This document shows positions 9,801 to 19,000 of a stretch of 64,000 nt of DNA, in pieces (the first letter of the stretch is position 1; every line of letters begins with the position of its first letter). Below the pieces are notes generated by a model. The model saw only the letters and a program-made list of their open reading frames with translations. It did no database searches and was not told where the DNA came from. Position numbers and translations under genes: made by a program. The stretch comes from Brevibacillus_H sp041920465 (GTDB lineage Bacteria; Bacillota; Bacilli; Brevibacillales; Brevibacillaceae). The stretch is from NCBI GenBank assembly GCA_041920465.1, contig JBHGXW010000020.1, positions 124,001 through 188,000 on the forward strand, in the 5' to 3' direction.

Positions 9801-11669
9801 CCTGATTTCAGCCCCTTGAATATAAAGTTGACATACATGCGGCAGCAATGTTTCCTGCACCCCGCCGTTTATGACTTCCAGAAGGGCCAGATCCGCTTCC
9901 AAACTGAGTTGCCGTTTCTCGTCCTCCGTAATATCATGAGACCGGCTTGTTCCTCTTTTCAGCGGTACAACCCGGTGCTCACCGTAATAGATATCTTGAA
10001 GCGAAAGCTGATCCCAATCCTCCGCCAAGAGTCTTTCCAAGGATTGCCGCAATTGATCGCAATCTTTTGCAATGATCGCCAGCCTGTGCGAATAATGGCC
10101 TCGCCCTGTGTTGGCCGTAAAGCATATGTCAGCCAGATCGGGAACAGCGTCCTTCTCCAGAAAACGTCGATACCTGTCAATCAGTTCTTTGACGCCGGAT
10201 TGGCTCATCGCCGAAAGCGTGAGGACTTGATACCCTTCCTGATGCATGTTATCCTCTCTTGTCGGCCGGGAAGGAGCTTCCTCAAGTACGATGTGGCAGT
10301 TCGTCCCGCTCAGACCAAAGGAACTGACTCCGCATCTTGCCGGATTGCCGTCAGTTTCCCATTGTGAAAAGCTTTCATTAACATAGACCGGTGAATCTTC
10401 GAACGGAATTTTGCGATTAGGCCGCTGGAAATGCAGGCTGGCGGGAAGCTCTTTGTGATACAAGCATTTGACTGCCTTGATCAAACCGGCTATCCCTGCG
10501 GCACTGTCCAAATGCCCAATGTTTGACTTTACCGATCCGATCGAACAAAACTGTTTGCGTTCCGTATAACGGCGAAACGCTCGCTGAATTCCGCTAATCT
10601 CCACGGGATCGCCCAGTTTTGTACCGGTTCCGTGCGCTTCAATGTACGAAATCGTCTCAGGATCAATCCCGGCATCTTTCCATGCGGCACAAATGACGTC
10701 TTCCTGTGCCGCCGCGTTCGGAGCCGTGATGCCTACTGAACTCCCGTCCTGATTGATCGCACTTCCCTTAATCACGGCATAGATATGGTCGTTGTCGCTC
10801 AGCGCTTTGTGTAACGGCTTAAGCACCACTGCCGCCACACCTTCGCCAATCATAGTCCCGTCTGAACTGTCATCAAAAGTCTTGGTCATGCTCTCACTGG
10901 AAATAATGTCATTTACAATCTGCATCCCTACCGAAGCCATATGATTCCCGTTAATCGGGGCAAGATGAACTTTGACCCCACCTGCTATGGCATAATCACA
11001 TTCTCCGTTGCGAATTGATTTGCAAGCTTGATGAACGGCTACCAGACTGGACGAGCAAGCCGTATCGATCAGCATGCTGGGCCCTTTCAGATCCAGGATG
11101 TAGGAAATCCGGCTGGCCGTAACCGATTTGATATTCCCTGTTGTGGCAATGGTCGCAGCCGTTGGTTCCATCGTCCGCACGATTCTTTTGTACTCCTCGC
11201 CAAAGTCAGCACTAAAACCGAGAAATACCCCTGTCTTGCTGCCTGACAACTTTTTCCCGCCATAGCCCGAATCCTCAATTGCCGCCCAGGCCGCTTCCAG
11301 GAAAAGCCGCTGATGGGGGTCCATCAAGCTGGCTTCCCGGGGAGATATGGAAAACAGACTGTAGTCAAACTTATCGATGTCTTTCATATATCCGCCCGGA
11401 AGGTATTCCAGATTTGGGCTGTCCCCATCAATTCCGAGAGATTGGAGATAGCGGATGACATCAGGTTTTCGTTCTTCCGGAAAGTCCTTGATACAATCTT
11501 TTCCATTCACAAGGTTCTCCCAGAATTGATTCACATCTTCGGCATCGGAGATTCTTGCGTAGATGCCGATAATCGCAATATCCCTTTTCGTAATATTTTG
11601 AATTTCCTCAATGCTTTTACTTTCCTTCGTAAAATTGATCCCTTCGAACCCAAGCAATTTAGCGCACAT
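6810..11669 (-). CDS. Trans-AT polyketide synthase, single module KS-DH-KR-ACP
   Basis: This 1619-residue PKS has the same architecture as its downstream neighbour: KS with Cys in IDTACSSS, His in AHGTGT and His in KSNIGH; DH with HKVTDQYVLP and DCAVN; KR with TGGLGALG and GDYSAANHYLD; ACP with GGDS; then a C-terminal helical tail ending in VWL. No AT domain is present. The N terminus differs: only about 30 residues precede the KS and they do not resemble the docking helices of the other two PKSs. This fits it being the first PKS after the NRPS. The frame is open farther upstream, but I chose the ATG at 11669 because GGAGGAG lies just before it and the earlier start would overlap the AT gene by more than 140 nt. 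It likely accepts the Val-Gly intermediate. Confidence 0.94.
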   Translation of the reverse strand: MCAKLLGFEGINFTKESKSIEEIQNITKRDIAIIGIYARISDAEDVNQFWENLVNGKDCIKDFPEERKPDVIRYLQSLGIDGDSPNLEYLPGGYMKDIDKFDYSLFSISPREASLMDPHQRLFLEAAWAAIEDSGYGGKKLSGSKTGVFLGFSADFGEEYKRIVRTMEPTAATIATTGNIKSVTASRISYILDLKGPSMLIDTACSSSLVAVHQACKSIRNGECDYAIAGGVKVHLAPINGNHMASVGMQIVNDIISSESMTKTFDDSSDGTMIGEGVAAVVLKPLHKALSDNDHIYAVIKGSAINQDGSSVGITAPNAAAQEDVICAAWKDAGIDPETISYIEAHGTGTKLGDPVEISGIQRAFRRYTERKQFCSIGSVKSNIGHLDSAAGIAGLIKAVKCLYHKELPASLHFQRPNRKIPFEDSPVYVNESFSQWETDGNPARCGVSSFGLSGTNCHIVLEEAPSRPTREDNMHQEGYQVLTLSAMSQSGVKELIDRYRRFLEKDAVPDLADICFTANTGRGHYSHRLAIIAKDCDQLRQSLERLLAEDWDQLSLQDIYYGEHRVVPLKRGTSRSHDITEDEKRQLSLEADLALLEVINGGVQETLLPHVCQLYIQGAEIRWELLYKRQSRQKISLPVYPFAKNRCWVGQESANPLDRIGLNRSFGHPLVDVCLAKSKDIEIYSTHFSINDKQWALREHKVTDQYVLPGTAYIEMIRAIVSNSPDQVIELKKIMFLSPLMLSEGEEREVHIILKRSDDETEFVVTSKERDSEQWIVHVEGLVSSGTKTGFGRLEIAELKRKFAQADQIQYTPEMVRKVKVGPRWDNFKQICRTDTEHLILLELQEEYWSDLREYQLHPALMDCAVNAANLSVGNGLYLPFSYKRLLLSGPTPETFYSYIRRKDYHKQSEETAVFDIILLDETGAVFAEVEDYVIKRVRMEELRGREPSDQHLFHEVVWFPQELDSYSQKTERGRILVLKGEKALSQSLIGMLRERGNQVVEVVQGEEFQKLDSHSYAIANRQEDFDRLIREAGGNGFSQIIHMFALDETGAERSAAEIEETIEFEESADRGLLSLFYLTKAMVNQKLPGNTDLVLITQWAKLVTGKETTIKPLHAAMIGLGSTIGQEYAHIRCRAIDVDETIQAETLLRELSLDLTDLTDSTGMAAAPSFLAAYRENKRYVEAFRQAKLAERKNEMSPREELSIKEDGVYLITGGLGALGLEIGKHLASLGKVKLALLSRNPLPERKDWPLVENDKLKAKIEAIRQMEALGAQVEWYGADVSRLDEMKPVLDELRAKHGKINGIIHCAGIAGEGFLFRKDEPKFRRVIDPKIKGTWVIDQLTQTDDLDFLVLFSSVNAVVGVAGQGDYSAANHYLDAFADQSFLLGKKVISINWTAWKEVGMAVEHHADWSKSPFRAISNRQALDAFRQVLNSQLHRVIVGGLQDEQTNLLAKRYVFQVDRDFRGEISQRPQSGNQETRTTSGTNGISITGKGESDLSEIERKMAKIWAKMLGLHTIDIYDSFYNLGGDSLLAAGLLKEIEAAFPNTVDITDIFTYPTVYDLSAYIKERTGQKKQKEQLSHDRYTMSDIVAMLAKNEITPEEADRLMKQLEETEVWL

Positions 11670-11742
11670 GATGGTCTCCTCCCATTTGATAATGAACGAA
11701 GGATTTCTTTGCCACCCTTCAACCTCCGAAGAAGGCAGAAAT

Positions 11743-13026
11743 TTACCGCGTGGGGTGTAAGCCATACTCCGCAAAATCACGGAACAGTTCTTGGGTTCCT
11801 GTTTGCTCCAAAATCTGATTGATCCTCTCCACCCGTTCTTTCTCAGGGGTTTTCTTCGTTTCGAAGACGGACAGAAGCATGGCAAGGGCGGCTTTCATCT
11901 CCTCGACCGTCGGCTGTCTTCGCTCTGACTCAATCTTCTCCTGCATTTGCTGAACTTTTCGGTATGGTTCCACAACGCCCCGCTGGTACTCGTCATTGTC
12001 CCAGTTACGGTTCTTCAGGCAGACTGCCACTGCCAGACATTTTGTAACGACGGTAATATCAGATTTGGGAGGTACAGAGTTGGCTTCATCGCGACCCAGC
12101 TTGCTTTGGACCGTTTGAATATCATCCCGCTTTTCAAAAGGATAGGTTTGAATGCGAGAAGTATTTTTGGACATTAGGTTGGTCAACACATTTTTCGGCC
12201 CAATTTCGAATGCTTGGGTCACGCCTTGGCTTTCGAGATATTTGATTGTATCTGCCCACAATACAGGCATTACCATCTGAGCCTTCAGCTTGGAGACAAT
12301 TTCGCCAGGATCAGCGTAGGCTTTGGCATCCACGTTCGAGATGACAGGATATTTCAGCGAGTGATACTTGTATTTCTTCAATTCCTCTTCCAGTTGGAGT
12401 GCGGCCTGCTCCATGATCGGACTATGGAAAGGAGCGCTCACCTTGATAAAAATTACGTTGGCCCCATATTCCTGCAGTTTATTTGCTGCGCGGTTTACAG
12501 CATTCTTGTGCCCGGAGATGACAATTTGTTCGGGTGAGTTATAGTTGGAGACAACAACCAAATCACCCGGCTCACTCGCCTTTTGACACTCCTCTACGAT
12601 TACGGCTTTATCCACCCCGGTTACGGCGGCCATGGTTCCCATCCCCAAAGCGGAAGCGGCCTGCATGAACTTGCCCCGCTGACGCACGATTTTGACCGCA
12701 TCATGGAAACGGATGGCTCCCGAGCAAGTCAATGCCGTAATTTCCCCCAGGCTGTGTCCGGCACAAAAGTCAGGTTGAATCCCCACTTCTTGCATAAATA
12801 CCTGATAAGCGGCGAAACTGACTGTCAGGATGGCTGGTTGGGTGTTCTCGGTTTTCGTCAATTCCTCGAGGTCTCCTGAGAAGCAAAGCTCCTTCAGGTC
12901 AATTCCGAGGCAATCATTTGCTTCCTCAAACACTCTTCTCGCTGCCGAAAAGTTCTCGTAGATCGACTTGCCCATTCCTACATACTGCGAGCCCTGTGAC
13001 GGAAAAAGAAAGACTGTTTTACTCAT
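11743..13026 (-). CDS. Free-standing malonyl-CoA:ACP acyltransferase (trans-AT)
   Basis: This 427-residue protein is a FabD-type acyltransferase. It has the opening FPSQGSQYVGMG, the nucleophile motif GHSLGE, the Arg in VRQRGKFMQ, the catalytic-His motif APFHSP and the late EIGP motif. It should transfer malonyl from CoA to the ACPs of the AT-less PKSs on either side. After the roughly 310-residue catalytic core there is a C-terminal extension of about 110 residues (charged, helical, no motif I recognise) that FabD lacks. It lies between the NRPS and PKS genes in one operon. ATG at 13026 is preceded by AGGAG at 12 nt; an in-frame GTG at 13035 sits too close to that site. Specificity for malonyl is inferred from the FabD-like core and the context. 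Confidence 0.93.
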   Translation of the reverse strand: MSKTVFLFPSQGSQYVGMGKSIYENFSAARRVFEEANDCLGIDLKELCFSGDLEELTKTENTQPAILTVSFAAYQVFMQEVGIQPDFCAGHSLGEITALTCSGAIRFHDAVKIVRQRGKFMQAASALGMGTMAAVTGVDKAVIVEECQKASEPGDLVVVSNYNSPEQIVISGHKNAVNRAANKLQEYGANVIFIKVSAPFHSPIMEQAALQLEEELKKYKYHSLKYPVISNVDAKAYADPGEIVSKLKAQMVMPVLWADTIKYLESQGVTQAFEIGPKNVLTNLMSKNTSRIQTYPFEKRDDIQTVQSKLGRDEANSVPPKSDITVVTKCLAVAVCLKNRNWDNDEYQRGVVEPYRKVQQMQEKIESERRQPTVEEMKAALAMLLSVFETKKTPEKERVERINQILEQTGTQELFRDFAEYGLHPTR

Positions 13027-13077
13027 AAGAAACACCCACTCCTCTTTTGATTGATGATAGATCGTAGAAAAACTCTA

Positions 13078-16000
13078 TTAGACAACCTGGTTACCCTGCA
13101 CCTGAACCGATAGTTTGATCAGTTCAAGGAAACTTCGCGAAAACGCCCGCATTGCTTCCTGACTCAATCTTTGGGCGTTGTAGTCAAGATAAATCTTAAG
13201 GCGGCTATAATCGTCATCCAGCCTTAACACAAGATCATAGCAATCAGTCAAATGGCCGTAATGAGCCGACTCCATCACATATAGGGGAAGGATTTCATAA
13301 CCGGATTTGGCAAGCCTGATTTTTTTCAAACTCGTCAAGCGGTACGAGTAGTTTGCTTCCACATTTCGCATAAGAGAATGAATATGATCCCAGTATTGAC
13401 TCATCGTGCTAACCTTGCCAAAGTCAACCTGTAACTCCCGAACCCAATCTTCCTCACCACACAGAACTTGAAGCGCAACCGAATTGGATTCCGCCATCTC
13501 TGACAGAAGGTAGATATATATGCCCAGCACAAATTCATGCAGGCCCATTCCCTGATTTTCACAAAATTGCTGAATATCCTGACACCGTTCGTAAGTCAGA
13601 TTGATCATGATACTTTCCTGATCCTCATCCTGAAGATTCCAGGAAAAATACCTGTCGGGCAGCTCTACGAAAGTGACTGAGATTTGTTTACTCTGGCCAT
13701 TCTCTTGCTCCTCAATAAAGCGGGCCAGCTTCGCAATAGTCGGATTCGCAAAAATATCTGTGATGGATACTCTGCCCGGATACGTTTTTTCCAGTTCGGC
13801 ATGCAGCTTCACCAGAAGAAGAGAATTGCCGCCAACCTCAAAGAAGTTCTCGTTCACACCAACGTGCTCCCGCGATAAAATCTCAATCCAAACTCTTTGC
13901 ATCGCCTCTTCGTATACGGTTTGCGGAGCGCTGTATTTATCAAAAAACTCAAGATGGTTGAAGGATGGCTCCGGCAGTCCCTTTCTGTCCAGCTTGCCAT
14001 TTGGAGTTAACGGCAAACTCTCCAATCGCGAATAGGCAGACGGAACCATATAATAAGGAAGCCTTCCGCTCAAATCAGCCCGCAGCTCGGAAGCTGTCAA
14101 TTCCCTGTCGGCCGTATAGTAGGCAGCCAAATACTTGTCACCTTGCCGTGTTTCCCTGACGACAACCGCACACTCTCTTACACCTTTGAATTGCATCAGA
14201 GCCTGTTCCACTTCTCCCAGCTCTATCCGGTATCCCCTTACCTTGACTTGATGATCTGCCCGGCCGACAAGCTCCAAGTCTCCGTTAGGAAGGCGCTTGG
14301 CAAGGTCACCTGTCCGGTACATCCGTCTAGTTCCATTTCCATCGAAGGGATTATCCACGAACTTTTCTTTCGTAAGATCGGGTCTGTTGTAGTACCCTCG
14401 TGCCAATCCGTCGCCGGCAATACACAGTTCCCCAGTCACCCCGAATGTAACCGGATAGCCGTTTTTGTCCAAAATGTATACTTGCGTGTTGGCAATAGGT
14501 CTTCCTATCGTAATCTTCTCTTCATGGGTAAGTTCTTTGACAGTTGACCAAACAGTCGTCTCGGTTGGGCCGTACATATTATAAATCCGCGCCGATGTGA
14601 CAGCTTTGATGCTCTTCAGAAGGGCTGGAGAAAGCGGCTCTCCACCGATCATGATTTCTTTCACATTCCGAAGAGTGACATTGCTCTTCTCATCAAGCAG
14701 GATAAGCTGCATTCTGGAAGGCGTCGTCTGCATCATTTCAACGCCACTCTCGAAAATAAGCTTGTTTAGCCGTTGTGAGTCGATTTGTTCGATTTCATCC
14801 GCAATGACAACGGTAAGCCCTTTTGTGAGCGGAAGCAGATTTTCCAAAACAAAAATGTCAAATGATATCGTAGTCAGCGACAGGATCGTCTTGCCTGGAC
14901 GAAAATCAATCAGCTCTGTTATCCCCGTGATAAAATTGTGGACGGCCTGATGCTCAATCATGACTCCTTTTGGTTTTCCGGTCGAGCCTGACGTATAAAT
15001 CATGTAGGCCAGATCATGGGGCTGATTCAAATCCTCGATGTAGTCACAACCCGCCGCAGCGGAATGGAGGTCATCCACATACATGACTTCCGCATCAAAA
15101 GGCACTTCCGCAAATCGGCCGGCGAGCAGTTGCCTTTGGGTTAACAAAATCTTGGCTCCACTGTCATCCAGCATATATTGGATTCGCTCCTGAGGATAAT
15201 CGGGGTCAATCGGCAAATAGGCGCCACCTGCCTTGAGAATGGCAAACAGCCCGATTAACATGTCGGCGGAACGATTCGTCATCAATCCCACAATACTGTT
15301 CGGGCGGACCCCTGCTTCTCTCAGCTTTCTTGCCAATTGTGCAGCCCTTTGATGTAGCTCTCGGTAGGTGATGCGTTGGTTTTTAAAGATGATCGCAACT
15401 TGATCCGGTGTTTTTTCCACCTGCTCAGCGAACAAGCTGTGGATGCTCTTTGTCCGGTCATAAGCCCTCTCTGTGTCATTTAATTGATAGAGAAGTTCTT
15501 TCCTTTCATCCTCATCCAAATAGTCGAGCTGCGAAATAAGTGCTTCCGGATTCTGGACCAGAGCAACAGCAAGGTTGATAAAATGCCGCCCTATGCGCTC
15601 TGCCGTTTTCTGTTTGAAGAGGGCTGTGGAGTATTCCAGATTGATCATCAGTTGATCGTTTCGAAGGATAGCGTCAATCGTCAGATCATACTTGGAGGAG
15701 GAGAGCTTCAACGGATACGGTTCAATCGCCACCTCTTTCAGGTGAATCTGATCGAAATCATAGTTCTGCAGCACAAACATGGCATCAAAAATTGGATTAC
15801 GACTCACGTCCCGCTGAATCTGCATTTTGGCAACAAGCTGTTCAAAAGGATATTCCTGATTTTCGAAGGCGGTGAGAGCATGATCTCTCACTTCCTGCAG
15901 CAATTCAATAAATGTTTTGTTCGGCTGTGGAAAGTTTCTCATGGGAAGCATGTTGATAAAAAGTCCAACACATTTTTCCACCTCGGCATGACGTCTGTTG

Positions 16001-19000
16001 GCGATCGGGGTGCCGATGATAATGTCCTCCTGACCCGTATACTTGTGCAACAATACGTTGAACACAGCCAGCAACACCATATAGAGTGTTGTACCCTTCT
16101 CCTCCGCAATCCGTATCAGCTCTCTGGTCAGTTCCGCACTCATGCAGAATTCCAGTCTCTCTCCCTCCATGCTGCGGACAGATGGCCGGGAATAGTCTGT
16201 CGGAATATCAAGTACGGGTAATTCTCCTGACAGAGTTTGTAGCCAGTAGTCTTCCTGACTCTTAAGGAAATCGCTCTGGTAAAAATCTCGCTGCCACAAG
16301 CTATAATCCCGGTACCGTATGTGGGGAGCTGCCAGTTCTTTCCCTTCGTACAGATCGATAAATTCTTTCTTCAAAATCTCGATTGAGATCCCATCCACAA
16401 GAATATGGTGGATATTGACCAGCAGAATATGGCGGTCTTCCGATAATCTGATGACGCCAATCGTAAACAAAGGAAGCTTCTGCAAATCTACAGGAGTAAA
16501 GAAGTCCCGCAAGATAGCGCTTATCGAAGCCTCGTCCCCCTCATCCGCAAAAAACCATTGGATGGAAGGTTCGAGGGATGCATGTATTTTCTGAACCGGA
16601 GCCCCATTTACCATTTCGAAAGACGTTCGCAAAATCTCGTGTCTGTCGATTAGCTTGCGCAGTGCTTCTTGGGAGCGAACCGGATCTATCCGCCCCTTGA
16701 TTTTCATCGCAATCGGAATCATGTAGCCAATTCCGTTTTTCTCTTCCAACTGCTGCATCACATAGAGTCTGTTCTGGGCGTATGAAACGGGGTAATAGTC
16801 GGCCTCCTCCACCCGTGAGATGGAAGTGAATCCGGATTGTTGCTCTGCGCTTGCGATTTTGTCAGCTTGTTTCATGATCGTATCCAGTCTGAACATTTCG
16901 CGAAGTTTCAGCTCTACATGGAACTTTTGGGAGATTTTTGCTAGAAGAATCGTGGCCTTGAGCGAGTTGCCTCCCAAGCAAAAAAAGTTGTCTACTATCC
17001 CGATTTGCCCAACTCCAAGGACTTCGGACCACATTTCACAAAGAATCCGTTCGATTTCGTTTCGTGGCTGTACATATTCCTGACCAGTTTCGACCCTGTC
17101 GGAGGGTTCTGGCAAAGCCTGCCGGTCGATCTTTCCGTTCACCGTAAGCGGCATCTCCTGAAGTTGGATAAAATGGGCGGGAATCATGTAATCAGGGAGC
17201 TCTTTCCCGAGATGTAGCCGCAGTTCGGACGCGGACAACTTTCTTGGCCCCACTACATAGGCACATAAAAATTTATCGCCACTCGCATCCTCTTTCGTCA
17301 AAACTACCGCCTCGACCACCGCTTCATGCTTCAGCAGCCGGCTCTCAATTTCACCCGGCTCGATGCGGTATCCCCTGATCTTAACCAGTTGATCAACCCT
17401 GCCGATGAACTCGACTGTACCATCGGGCAGCCATCGGGCAAGATCACCAGTCCGATACATTCTTCCTCCCGGGATAAAGGGATCATCCTTGAATTTTTCC
17501 TGGGATAATTCAGGGCGATTTAAATACCCTCTGGCTACACCATCACCACCGACGCACAACTCGCCGGGAACCCCCAATGGAACCGGGCGATTTTCCTGAT
17601 CCAGAATGTAGACGGTTGAATTCGCAATCGGCTTGCCAATCGGAATATTGGAGGAATAATCCTCATCGATTGGGAAGCAGGTGGAGAAGGTGGTGTTTTC
17701 TGTTGGACCGTATCCATTGATCAGTTGAATTCCTTTGCACGCTTTTCGAACCATGTTGATATGCTTCGGAGAAAGGACGTCCCCTCCGACGATCAGGTGC
17801 TTAATCCCCCTGAACATAGCCGGATTTTGCTTGCTAAGATGGTTGAACAGCGGAGAAGTGAGCCACATGGTCGTAATGCCATAATCCTGGATCGCCTTCT
17901 TTAGCTTGACTGGATTCAAGATTGTCTCTTCATCGACAAGGCACAAGGTGAGCCCGTTCAACAAGGCCCCCCAGATTTCGAACGTGCAGGCATCAAAAAC
18001 GATGGCTCCCGTCTGAAGGATACGATCTCCCTGTTCAAACCGGATGTAATTGGTATTCCTGACCAGCCTGAGTACGTTGCGGTGCTCGACCATAACTCCC
18101 TTGGGCTTTCCGGTTGAACCAGAGGTGTACATGATGTAAGCAAGATCTTCAGCACGAACGCCAGACTCAGGCAAGAAGGATTCTTCCCAATAAATGGATT
18201 CATCTTCCAAATCAATTTGCTCGCAGCCAGGCACGCTTTCCTTAAATAAGCTGCCTTGAATCAATGCGATTCCTGCGCCGCTGTCTCTGATCATGAATTC
18301 GATGCGCTCCAAAGGGTATCTGTAATCAATCGGCAAGTATGCACCACCCGCCTTCAGAACCCCTAACAACGCAGCTACCATTTCGATGGAGCGATCCGCA
18401 ATGATTCCTACGATTGTGCCGCTCCGAACTCCTCGGGATCGCAATTGCTGAGCAATGCAATTGGCCCGTTTATCCAGCTCGTGGTAAGTCAAAACAGTAG
18501 AGCCCGCCATTACAGCTGGATCGTTGGGGGCAAGGCGCGCCTGTTTTTCAAATCGTTCATGGATAGTCTCATCCCGTTCGTAATTGGTGAAGGTCCTGTT
18601 GAAGTTCACGGTGAGCTTTTGTTTGTCTTCCTCTGAAATGATTTCAAGGGAAGATAAGCTCTTTGCCGGATGGTCAATTCCATCCTCGATAATCTGAACC
18701 AGGCATCGGCAAATTTGCTCTACATCCTCATGAGCGAACAGTGCCGTCCGGTAATCGACCTCCAGCGCAAGACTGCCTTTCGCTCCTCGATCACTAAGGT
18801 GAAAATTGATGGAATCAGGAACCGTCCCGCGGAAATACCATTCCACATCCTGAATCTCTTCTTGGTATTTCGCGTTTTGATAAGAAAGCAAATAGGTATA
18901 TAAAATGATCTCGCTGACTTCCGGGTGCTTTTTTCTCAAGTTTTGCACAAGTTCATCATAAGGATACTTCTGGTGCTTGATCGCTTCTTTCAGTTCTTTG

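Noticed and set aside
11670..11885. Upstream extension of the PKS reading frame
   Set aside because: It would overlap the AT gene by 143 nt and has no ribosome site; the ATG at 11669 does.
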